Origin: Sporosarcina sp. HYO08
GTDB taxonomy: Bacteria > Bacillota > Bacilli > Bacillales_A > Planococcaceae
DNA: 64,000 nucleotides
NCBI RefSeq assembly: GCF_001563475.1
Contig: NZ_LPUT01000027.1
Coordinates: forward strand, 124,001-188,000
Direction: 5' to 3'
Made by a program: the position numbers and the translations under genes. The notes beneath the pieces were generated by a model. The model had not been told where the DNA came from, did not search any database, and worked only from the letters and a program-made list of their open reading frames with translations. The stretch's first letter is position 1. Every line of letters starts with the position of its first letter. Shown here one piece after another: positions 34,285 through 41,935 of this stretch.

Positions 34285-36006
34285 TTATGCTTTAATGCCT
34301 AATCGATTGAGTCGATTGTACAAAGTCGCACGCGTAATGCCTAGATTTTTTGCGCAGAGCAGTTTGTTGCCGTCTGCTTTCTTTAATTCTCTTAACAAAA
34401 TTTCTTTTTCGACAGCTTGTAGTTGTTCACTCAGGCTGACGTTTTCCTGCGAAATGGAAGTGATCTTAGTGTTTTCTTGTTCTGCGACTGACGATTGCGT
34501 AATTCTTTCCATTTCCATTGGAAGGTCATCGATTTTAATCTGTCCGTTGTCAGAAAATACGACGAGGCGTTCAACGGCGTTGCGCAGCTCCCGAATATTG
34601 CCTGGCCATGAATGCTTAAGCAATGATTGCATGACTTCTTGGGAAATCCCATGGATTGGACGATTGTATTTTACCGAAATCTCATAAAGAAAATAATGGG
34701 TCAATTCAATGATGTCTTCAATTCGTTCACGAAGCGGGGGAACTTTAAAATTGACAACGTTTAAACGGTAATACAAATCTTCTCTAAATTTTCCTTCTTG
34801 AACGAGCTCTTTTAAATCACGGTTAGTCGCGGCGACGACACGAAAATCGACTTCTATTTCTTTTGTTCCGCCAACCGGATAAAACTTCTTCTCTTGAAGT
34901 AATCGAAGAATCTTCACCTGCATTTCCAGCGGCATTTCACCAATTTCATCCAAGAAAAGAGTTCCACCCCTGGCAAGTTCTACTTTCCCCTTTTTCCCTC
35001 TTTGATCAGCGCCTGAGAAAGCCCCTTTTTCGTAGCCGAAAATTTCACTTTCAAATAAGCTGCTTGGAATCGCACCGCAGTTAATGGCCACAAAGGGCGC
35101 ATTTTTATCTTCTCGCAAGTTATGGATCGCTTTCGCAAAAAGCTCTTTTCCAACGCCGCTTTCCCCATAAATTAATACACTTGCATTTGTCGTGGCAGCT
35201 TTTCTTGCGATGTCCAATGTTTGTTTGAGCGCTGGGCTATTTCCTTTAATGTAAGAAAAAGGATTTTCCGTAGGTTGTGTTTTTCGAATTTCTTCTTCTA
35301 AATGAAATAGTTTTTCATTTGTCGCGTAGAGCTCATTATTCAGGCGGATTTGACTTGTAATATCGGTTTCCGAAACGACTGCACCGATAATCTTATCCTC
35401 ATAGTAAACGGGATTTGAATTGATCATTACGACGAGATCATTCCTTGCGTGGTGTTGACTATGGTAAACAGAAGAACCGTTTTGTAATGAATTTAAAATT
35501 TCTAATCGCTCGGTTTTGAAAAAATCAGTAATCGGTTTTCCGATAATCTCTTTCTCTTTCACCGAGAACAGTTTTTCGGCCCCTTTTGTCCATTGCAAGA
35601 CTTTCGCATCTTTATCAATGGCCGTACATGATTCATTGATTGTGTTTAAAATCGTATGCAAAAAAGCTTGGCCTTTTTTGTATTCCTTCATTAAATTTCT
35701 AGCAATGATCGAATAGGTGACAAAGCCGATGAATTCATTGTTATCGTCGATGACAAGCCCTTTGTCATGTTCCGCAAGACTTTCCAAAATAGATTCTAAT
35801 GAGTGGTGCACAGAAAAAACAGGACACTTCTTTATCGAAATTTCTTTTGTTTCCTCATCGAGTAGGACGTCATAAGGAAAGTCATCTTTCAGTAAAAAAA
35901 CAGCTTTTGGCAAGTGCTGTTTGATATCTGCTTCACGTACAACGCCTTCCAGTATAACAAAATCTTTTTTTATCACTTTTTCTAGCAACTGATCTGTACC
36001 GTACAT
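34285..36006 (-). CDS. Sigma-54-dependent activator, CBS-PAS-AAA-Fis
   Basis: This is a bacterial enhancer-binding protein. The GTG at 36018 is in frame; the ATG at 36006, with GAGGTGG eight bases upstream, is preferred (573 residues). An N-terminal CBS-like segment ends FIGFVTYSIIARNL near residue 105. A PAS domain follows (ILNTINESCTAIDKD to VSETDIT, about 115-220), then the AAA+ core with Walker A GESGVGKE (about 281) and the sigma-54 contact loop GAFSGA (about 328), and a Fis-type helix-turn-helix at the end (AKNLGITRATLYNRLNRLG). The layout resembles PrdR, the proline-reductase activator of clostridia. Confidence 0.93.
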   Translation of the reverse strand: MYGTDQLLEKVIKKDFVILEGVVREADIKQHLPKAVFLLKDDFPYDVLLDEETKEISIKKCPVFSVHHSLESILESLAEHDKGLVIDDNNEFIGFVTYSIIARNLMKEYKKGQAFLHTILNTINESCTAIDKDAKVLQWTKGAEKLFSVKEKEIIGKPITDFFKTERLEILNSLQNGSSVYHSQHHARNDLVVMINSNPVYYEDKIIGAVVSETDITSQIRLNNELYATNEKLFHLEEEIRKTQPTENPFSYIKGNSPALKQTLDIARKAATTNASVLIYGESGVGKELFAKAIHNLREDKNAPFVAINCGAIPSSLFESEIFGYEKGAFSGADQRGKKGKVELARGGTLFLDEIGEMPLEMQVKILRLLQEKKFYPVGGTKEIEVDFRVVAATNRDLKELVQEGKFREDLYYRLNVVNFKVPPLRERIEDIIELTHYFLYEISVKYNRPIHGISQEVMQSLLKHSWPGNIRELRNAVERLVVFSDNGQIKIDDLPMEMERITQSSVAEQENTKITSISQENVSLSEQLQAVEKEILLRELKKADGNKLLCAKNLGITRATLYNRLNRLGIKA

Positions 36007-36028
36007 AAATTCAGCCACCTCAACTGTC

Positions 36029-36060
36029 TAATTATTTTGTAATGTATAATTATTTTTACA
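36029..36060. promoter_or_regulatory. Candidate enhancer of the sigma-54 promoter
   Basis: TAATTATTTT occurs twice, at 36029-36038 and 36047-36056, 18 bases apart, and TGTAA/TTACA form a wider inverted pair (36038-36042, 36056-36060). It lies about 60-80 bases upstream of the -24/-12 promoter and between the activator gene and its likely target. The region is AT-rich, so chance is possible. Confidence 0.35.
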
Positions 36061-36111
36061 CAAATAGTTTAAAAATTCAATAGGAACTGAGTTTTAACAC
36101 CATTTTAAAAG

Positions 36112-36128
36112 TTGGCACGGGACTTGCA
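36112..36128 (+). promoter_or_regulatory. Sigma-54 (-24/-12) promoter of the hydroxyproline operon
   Basis: TTGGCACGGGACTTGCA matches the YTGGCACG-N4-TTGCW consensus at essentially every conserved base, with GG and GC separated by exactly ten. It lies 39 bases before the DadA-like start, divergent from the sigma-54 activator. Confidence 0.9.
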
Positions 36129-36167
36129 TTATATTTTAGCGAGCAGCAATTGAAGGGAGGATTTTGC

Positions 36168-37352
36168 GTGGGAACGATTCAACATCGGGATATTGTAGTT
36201 ATCGGAGGTGGGATTATCGGGGCGGCAATCGCCTATTACGGCTCCAAAGCAGGTTTGGATATCACAGTCCTTGAGAAAAAAGAATTAGCGAGCGGCACAT
36301 CTTCAAGATGCGACGGAAATATTCTCGCGATTGATAAGGATCCCGGTTTTGATAGTCAAATGTCTTTAAAAAGCCAGCAACTCGTTCACGAATTAGATCG
36401 AGATCTTGAAATCCCTTTTGAATATCGCAATCCTGGCAGTATTTTAGTTTGCGAAAATGATGCGGAAATGGATGCGGCAGCACAATGGGTAAAAAGACAA
36501 CAAGAAGCCGGACTTGAATTTAGAATGCTCGACCGAGAAGACCTGCGAAATGAATCGAAGTATTTTGCGGATGATTTGTACGGTGGGCTTGAATGTAAGA
36601 CAGATTCCACTGTGAATCCTTACATATTAACGTATTCCATGTTTTATAGTGCAGAGAAACAAGGTGCGAAAATTCATACAAACACAGAAGTACGAAATAT
36701 GACGAGAAACGAAAGTACTGGACAATTTACGATCGAGACAAATAATGGCACATACACGGCCAATCAGGTCGTCAATGCAGGGGGAATTTGGGCCCCGAAG
36801 CTTGGGGAAATGGTTGGATTAGAAATACCAATCCATCCTCGAAAAGGGCAAATCATCGTTGCATCTCGTCAACAGCCAGTTGGCATTCGAAAAGTAATGG
36901 AGTTCGGTTACCTCATCTCCAAATTTGGCGGGGAGCGTACCGTTGATCCGATGACGGAAAAATACGGTGTAGCGCTCGTGTTTGAACCGACAGAAGCGCA
37001 AAACTTCTTAATCGGAAGCAGCCGACAGTTTGTTGGTTTTGATACACGCGTTAATCATGAAGTAACGAAATACATCGCGAAACGGGCGGTTCGATTTTAT
37101 CCGAAAATTGCCGACATGACTGTCATTCGAACGTATGCCGGATTGCGTCCGTGGACGGAAGATCATTTGCCAATCGTTTCAAAGGTAGAGGAAATTCCAG
37201 GTTATTACATCGCAGCGGGACATGAAGGGGACGGCATTAGCTTGGCGGCGGTTACCGGAAAGCTCATTGAAGAATTGATTACCGGTAAGGAAACTTGCAT
37301 TCCAACCGAACCGCTAAGGCTTTCTCGCTTTAAGGAAAGGGTGATGAGTTAA
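36168..37352 (+). CDS. DadA/HcnC-like FAD amino-acid dehydrogenase subunit
   Basis: This is a 394-residue flavoprotein of the glycine/D-amino acid oxidase fold. The GTG at 36168 has GGGAGG seven bases upstream; the TTG at 36150 is less likely. IVVIGGGIIGAAIAYYGSKAG is the FAD loop near the start, VVNAGGIWAPKLGEMVG the middle block, and AGLRPWTEDHLPIV with AAGHEGDGISLAAVTG the substrate/FAD end. It should be the catalytic (beta) subunit that oxidises cis-4-hydroxy-D-proline, working with the minus-strand subunits at 32387-34210. It is the first gene under the sigma-54 promoter. Confidence 0.88.
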   Translation: MGTIQHRDIVVIGGGIIGAAIAYYGSKAGLDITVLEKKELASGTSSRCDGNILAIDKDPGFDSQMSLKSQQLVHELDRDLEIPFEYRNPGSILVCENDAEMDAAAQWVKRQQEAGLEFRMLDREDLRNESKYFADDLYGGLECKTDSTVNPYILTYSMFYSAEKQGAKIHTNTEVRNMTRNESTGQFTIETNNGTYTANQVVNAGGIWAPKLGEMVGLEIPIHPRKGQIIVASRQQPVGIRKVMEFGYLISKFGGERTVDPMTEKYGVALVFEPTEAQNFLIGSSRQFVGFDTRVNHEVTKYIAKRAVRFYPKIADMTVIRTYAGLRPWTEDHLPIVSKVEEIPGYYIAAGHEGDGISLAAVTGKLIEELITGKETCIPTEPLRLSRFKERVMS

Positions 37353-38390
37353 ATGAACTATCAAAAGTTGTTTACGACGATTGATACACATACGGGAGGA
37401 AATCCAACCCGTACATTAATTAGCGGTTTACCACCGTTAAAAGGAAATACGATGTCGGAAAAAATGCTGTATATGGAAAAGCATTATGACTGGATTCGTA
37501 ATTTTTTAATGAACGAGCCGAGAGGGCATGGCGTTATGTCGGGTGCCTTGATGACGGATCCGTGCCATCCAGATGCAGATGTTGGGGTCATTTACATTGA
37601 AACGGGCGGCTACTTGCCAATGTGCGGACACGACACGATCGGTTTTTGTACAGCACTTGTTGAAGCAGGTTTAATCGATGTGAAAGAACCGTTGACAAAA
37701 ATCAAAGTTGACACGCCTGCTGGACTGATTGATGTGGACATTAAAGTAGAAGATGGTATTGCAAAAGAAGTAACATTCGTCAACGTTCCGTCTTTCTCAT
37801 TGAAAGAGATTGAAATTGAAGTCGAAGGAATCGGAAAGATCGACTGTGAAATTGCTTATGGCGGGAATTTCTATGGCATTATTGATGCACGCAAAATTGG
37901 ACTATCCCTTACGGAAGATAATGCGACAAACATTATTAATAAAGGAATCGACATTCGGAATGCCATTAATGCGGTTGAAGAAGTTGTCCATCCAGAGTTC
38001 CCGTTTATCAATGGTTTAACGCATATCGAATTTTACACAGATCCAGTGCATCCAGAAGCAGACCTAAAAAACACCGTCATTGTCCCGCCGGGCGGGATCG
38101 ACCGTTCGCCGTGTGGGACAGGGACTTCTGCAAAACTCGCAACGCTTTACAAGAAAAAAGAGCTCGGTTTAAAAGAACCGTTCGTTTATGAAAGTATCGT
38201 AGGCACGCTATTTAGAGCGCGTGTGCTGGAAGAAACGAAAGTGAAGGAACTAGATGCCGTTATTCCAGAAGTGACAGGATCTGCTTGGATTATGGGCATG
38301 CACCGTTTCTTCTACAATGAAAAAGATCCGCTCCGGGAAGGGTACTTGCTCATTCCACCGATGGAAGAGCCGGTAAAGGAGGGTGTGTAA
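37353..38390 (+). CDS. Proline racemase family enzyme, copy 2
   Basis: This is a second 345-residue racemase/epimerase. The first catalytic Cys is in MCGHDTIGF (about residue 90) and the second in [12 protein letters not shown] (about 253). LMNEPRGHGVMSGAL and the ending EVTGSAWIMGMHRFFYNEKDPLREGYLL are typical of the family. It starts immediately after the dehydrogenase stop, so it is co-transcribed from the sigma-54 promoter, unlike copy 1. MCGHD in place of MCGHG may mean a different substrate from copy 1. Confidence 0.92.
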   Translation: MNYQKLFTTIDTHTGGNPTRTLISGLPPLKGNTMSEKMLYMEKHYDWIRNFLMNEPRGHGVMSGALMTDPCHPDADVGVIYIETGGYLPMCGHDTIGFCTALVEAGLIDVKEPLTKIKVDTPAGLIDVDIKVEDGIAKEVTFVNVPSFSLKEIEIEVEGIGKIDCEIAYGGNFYGIIDARKIGLSLTEDNATNIINKGIDIRNAINAVEEVVHPEFPFINGLTHIEFYTDPVHPEADLKNTVIVPPGGIDRSPCGTGTSAKLATLYKKKELGLKEPFVYESIVGTLFRARVLEETKVKELDAVIPEVTGSAWIMGMHRFFYNEKDPLREGYLLIPPMEEPVKEGV

Positions 38391-39305
38391 ATGAACTTTG
38401 AAAAAATGTTTTGCACGATCGATACGCATGTAGCAGGTGAAGCGTTCAGAATCGTCATCCAATCACCCATCGCTTTTCAGGGAGGGGATGTTAAATCGAA
38501 CGATAAAGTGCTGCAAAGCAATTTCACGAACGAGAAAAACTTATTGTTAAATGAGCCAAGAGGGCATCGTGGCATACATGGCTGTGTTATTGCGCCTACT
38601 GAAAATGCAGACTTTCAGTTGTTGTTTTTCAATCATGATGAAGTGTGCAATTTCAAATATGAAGGGCTCATTACAACAATCACTGCATTATTGGAAACAG
38701 GCAATCTGCCCAAAAAATCAGATGACCTTTACGAAATTGAAACAGTGCATGGCATTTATACAGTAAAAGCGCCGTTAACAAACGGGGAAGTAACATCTGT
38801 TTACTTAGAAAGTGAAAGCTGTAAAGAAGTGAATGCCAATCCAGATTACACAACTGTTCAAATTGACAGTACGCGCAACTACTTGCTTGTTCCGCTACCG
38901 GAAGAGATTTCAAGTTTAGAACTCGGAAATTTAGCGGCCATTAGTAACTGGGGACTAGCAAAAACAGCTGAACTGAAACGTGCGAATGTAGAGTTTGAAG
39001 GAGTCGTGCTCATTGAATCTAATGAAGCAACGCCAGGAAGCGTCCGTTCCGTAACGTTTGAAAAAGACGGTTTCATTCTGCGTTCTCCGGGAATTGACAG
39101 CTCATTTGCGATTTTATGTACTTCAAATGCTGGAGATGAGCTGCACAATGAAAGTATCTTCGGTAGTGCATTGACGGTTAAAAAACTTTCACAAGCTAAC
39201 AATGAATATCGTTTTAGCGTCGAGGCAGAAGCGTTTGTAACAGGATCTCATGAATTTATATTCGATCAAGAAGATCCGCTGAAAAATGGTTTTCTTTTAG
39301 TGTGA
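38391..39305 (+). CDS. Proline racemase-like protein without catalytic cysteines
   Basis: This is clearly a member of the racemase fold: TIDTHVAGEAFRIV, LLLNEPRGHRGIHGC and the end AFVTGSHEFIFDQEDPLKNG are all family blocks. At 304 residues it is about 40 shorter. At the first catalytic site the MCGHG motif is replaced (VCNFKYEG does not align a Cys with it), and DRSPCGTGT has become RSPGIDSS, so both acid/base cysteines are missing. It begins directly after copy 2. It may be a pseudo-enzyme partner or regulator rather than an epimerase. The reading frame is intact. Confidence 0.85.
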   Translation: MNFEKMFCTIDTHVAGEAFRIVIQSPIAFQGGDVKSNDKVLQSNFTNEKNLLLNEPRGHRGIHGCVIAPTENADFQLLFFNHDEVCNFKYEGLITTITALLETGNLPKKSDDLYEIETVHGIYTVKAPLTNGEVTSVYLESESCKEVNANPDYTTVQIDSTRNYLLVPLPEEISSLELGNLAAISNWGLAKTAELKRANVEFEGVVLIESNEATPGSVRSVTFEKDGFILRSPGIDSSFAILCTSNAGDELHNESIFGSALTVKKLSQANNEYRFSVEAEAFVTGSHEFIFDQEDPLKNGFLLV

Positions 39306-39400
39306 ATAAAGGAAATAATTTTTATTGAACATGTCGACATCGAAGGTTCTAAAAGACGAGTAAACTACTAATTACTACAAACAAAAAGGGGGCTTATCTT

Positions 39401-40846
39401 ATGGGAATGGAGAAAAGATTGCCCAATCTTGGTGAGGTTTTGTTTGTTTTACTGGGGTTTGGGTTCATCATGATTTTGTTTATCGTCAAGTTTGAAATTT
39501 CGATTCACCTCGCATTATTAACCACGTGGTTCCTAATCATGTTGGTCGGTTTAAAAATTGGTTATAAGTATGTGGATATGCAACAGGGGATATTGAACGG
39601 AATCAACGACGGACTAGAAGCGGTGCTTGTCCTCTTATCGGTGGGGGCGTTAATCGGGACTTGGATTGCTGGAGGTGTTGTACCTTCCCTCATTTATTAC
39701 GGGCTTGCCGTCATTGATCCCAATATTTTCTTACTCGCGGCATTTATCATTTGTACGATTACATCGATCGCAACCGGAACTTCTTTTGGTTCCGCGGGGA
39801 CTGCAGGAATCGCGATGATGGCTATTGGTGCAAGCTTTGGTTTTCCATTGCCACTCGTTGCAGGTGCCGTCATTTCGGGGTGTTATGTCGGAGATAAACT
39901 TTCTCCGTTGTCAGATACAACGGTTATGACAGCTTCTTTATCGAAAGTAGATTTGATCGAACATATTAAATCGATGCTAAGAGTGAGTATTCCAGCGTGG
40001 TTTATTGCCGGTATTTTGTTCTTAATCGCAGGGTTTTTCTATAAAGGAAATGGGGATTTAAGTGTAGCAATTTCAACGATGGATTCTCTCAATGAATACT
40101 TCAATATTAGTTGGTACATGTTAATTCCGGCTGTCGTCGTTATCATTTTGCTTGCCTTTAAAATGCCTTCGATCCCTGTTATTTTATTCGGTGCGTTTTT
40201 AGGAACGGTTTGGGCAGCTGCATTCCAAGGTGCAACATTTTTGGAAGCGTTTAACATTTTATACGCGGGTAACTCCATTGAATCTGGTGTTCCATTTATC
40301 GATAACTTGTTAAACCGCGGTGGGATCGTCTTTATGCTCGACGTCATTGCGTTAATTATCTTAGCGCTTGGCGTGGGTGGATTGATGGAAAGAATCGGCG
40401 TGTTACGTGCAATTGGAAACTACTTGGCGAAATGGGCAACAAATGCAGGGAAGTTGACTGTTTCAACGATGTTAGGCGGATTTCTCGGAAACATCTTCGG
40501 TGGTGCGTATGTATCACTTATTACAGCAAGTAAAATTACGGGTGAAAACTATGATCGCATGAATATTGATCGTCGTGTTCTGTCTCGTAATACCGAAGCA
40601 GGTGGAACGATTACAACACCAATGGTTCCTTGGTCAGACGGCGGTGTCTTTATGGCCGCAGCATTAGGTGTTTCAACGATCGGCTATCTACCGTTTTTAT
40701 GGTTCCACTTCTTGGTCATTATCATTTCGATTATTTATGGCTTTACGGGTAAGTTCATTTGGTATACGAAGCCGCAAGTTCCTGACGAAAGCCAAGAAAC
40801 AGATAAAGAAAAAGTAAAATCAGCAAATAAATTAAAACTTTCATAA
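39401..40846 (+). CDS. NhaC-family Na+/H+ antiporter-type carrier
   Basis: This is a 481-residue membrane protein with about 11-12 helices of the NhaC family. TSFGSAGTAGIAMMAIG and VISGCYVGDKLSPLSDTTVM are the family's core blocks, and RNTEAGGTITTPMVPWSDGGVFMAAALG is the repeat half near residue 395. GGGGG lies about eight bases before the ATG. Given its place between racemase and deaminase genes, it may exchange sodium or protons for hydroxyproline or another amino acid, as some NhaC relatives do; this is inference. Confidence 0.88.
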   Translation: MGMEKRLPNLGEVLFVLLGFGFIMILFIVKFEISIHLALLTTWFLIMLVGLKIGYKYVDMQQGILNGINDGLEAVLVLLSVGALIGTWIAGGVVPSLIYYGLAVIDPNIFLLAAFIICTITSIATGTSFGSAGTAGIAMMAIGASFGFPLPLVAGAVISGCYVGDKLSPLSDTTVMTASLSKVDLIEHIKSMLRVSIPAWFIAGILFLIAGFFYKGNGDLSVAISTMDSLNEYFNISWYMLIPAVVVIILLAFKMPSIPVILFGAFLGTVWAAAFQGATFLEAFNILYAGNSIESGVPFIDNLLNRGGIVFMLDVIALIILALGVGGLMERIGVLRAIGNYLAKWATNAGKLTVSTMLGGFLGNIFGGAYVSLITASKITGENYDRMNIDRRVLSRNTEAGGTITTPMVPWSDGGVFMAAALGVSTIGYLPFLWFHFLVIIISIIYGFTGKFIWYTKPQVPDESQETDKEKVKSANKLKLS

Positions 40847-40900
40847 ATGAAAACTCTAGGCGTATTCCCAGTATTGGTAATACCAATGGTAAACGAAAAA
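40847..40900 (+). pseudogene. N-terminal remnant of a DapA-family gene
   Basis: Directly after the carrier stop, an ATG opens a frame whose product starts MKTLGVFPVLVIPMVNEK, the typical first strand of DapA-family lyases (compare MKFHGILVPLVTPF in the intact gene at 41023). The frame stops at 40907-40909, after about 20 codons. The rest of the gene is missing. Confidence 0.55.
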
Positions 40901-40901
40901 A

Positions 40902-40961
40902 TCATATGAATTTATTTTTGATCAAGGAGATCCATTGAAAGAAGGATTTCTTTTAGCGTAA
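40902..40961 (+). pseudogene. C-terminal remnant of a proline racemase gene
   Basis: Twenty codons read SYEFIFDQGDPLKEGFLLA and a stop. This is nearly identical to the end of the racemase-like protein at 39305 (SHEFIFDQEDPLKNGFLLV). It is in a different frame from the DapA-like remnant just before it and has no start. This points to a deletion that removed the body of two neighbouring genes. Confidence 0.75.
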
Positions 40962-41022
40962 GTAATTGAGTACCAAACCTTTTAGGTATTAAAAAATAAA
41001 AAATTAGTGAGGAGAAATAAAA

Positions 41023-41904
41023 ATGAAATTTCATGGTATTTTAGTTCCTTTAGTGACTCCGTTTAACAATGACAACAGTTTGGATGTAGAAACTTTAAAA
41101 CAATTAACACAAGCTTTCATCGATAAAGGTGTCGCGGGCATAGTTGCATGCGGGACTACTGGCGAATATTACGCTCTTAATGAAGAAGAGCGCGAGATCG
41201 TTTTAAAAACTGTAGCTGAGATCGCTAAAGGCAAAGTTACTTTAATTGCAGGCGTCAATGACTTATCAACTGAAGGAGCAGTTAACCGCGCCAAGCAGGC
41301 TAAAGATCTAGGCTATGAGGGCTTAATGTTGGCACCTCCTGCTTACAGCCTGCCTGATCAAAAAGGTGTAATTGCTCATTATGAAACGGTTGCTGCAGCA
41401 ACTGATTTACCGATTATTATGTACAATTTCCCTGACCGTATCGGTATTGAAATTGAGTATGAGACTGTCGTTCATTTGGCTAAAAACCCAAATATTGTCG
41501 CGATTAAAGAGAGCAGCGGCGACTTTAGCCGTGCGTTGCGCTTACTTCAAACGCAGTTCGATAATTTTGAAGTGATTTGTGGCTGTGACGATCAACCTGT
41601 AGATTTCTTCTTCTGGGGCGCGAAAAGCTGGATTGCTGGTGCGGCCAATGTATTCCCAGAAGAACAAGTTGCTCTATTTAACGCTTCACAAGAGGGAGAC
41701 TGGGAGAAAGCGCGTCAAATTATGCTTGATATTTATCCTGCGATCCATTCGATGGAGTCCGGAAACTATAACCAAAAAGCTAAACTTGGCTGCCTAAAAG
41801 GTGAAATACATGTCGGTACGGTACGACAGCCTCTATCTGACCTTTCAGAAGAGGAAAAAGAAGAATTCTTGTCTTTCTTTAAAAGCAATGTAGCAGTTAA
41901 GTAA
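41023..41904 (+). CDS. DapA-family lyase, likely 1-pyrroline-4-hydroxy-2-carboxylate deaminase
   Basis: This is a 293-residue TIM-barrel lyase. The Schiff-base lysine is in VAIKESSGD near residue 162, the catalytic tyrosine in IIMYNFPDRIG near 134, and the carboxylate-binding GTTGEYYAL near 45. DapA, sialate lyase and Pyr4H2C deaminase share this fold. Next to the hydroxyproline enzymes and the semialdehyde dehydrogenase, the deaminase role is the best fit: it turns the dehydrogenase product into 2-oxoglutarate semialdehyde. SD GAGGAG lies upstream of the ATG. Confidence 0.88.
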   Translation: MKFHGILVPLVTPFNNDNSLDVETLKQLTQAFIDKGVAGIVACGTTGEYYALNEEEREIVLKTVAEIAKGKVTLIAGVNDLSTEGAVNRAKQAKDLGYEGLMLAPPAYSLPDQKGVIAHYETVAAATDLPIIMYNFPDRIGIEIEYETVVHLAKNPNIVAIKESSGDFSRALRLLQTQFDNFEVICGCDDQPVDFFFWGAKSWIAGAANVFPEEQVALFNASQEGDWEKARQIMLDIYPAIHSMESGNYNQKAKLGCLKGEIHVGTVRQPLSDLSEEEKEEFLSFFKSNVAVK

Positions 41905-41935
41905 TAATGCGGATAAAAACAAGGAGGTAAAAGTC

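Noticed and set aside
39306..39400. Search for a sigma-54 promoter before the NhaC-type gene
   Set aside because: No GG-N10-GC pair with the right flanks is present. The gene is probably read through from the racemase operon or from an unrecognised promoter.
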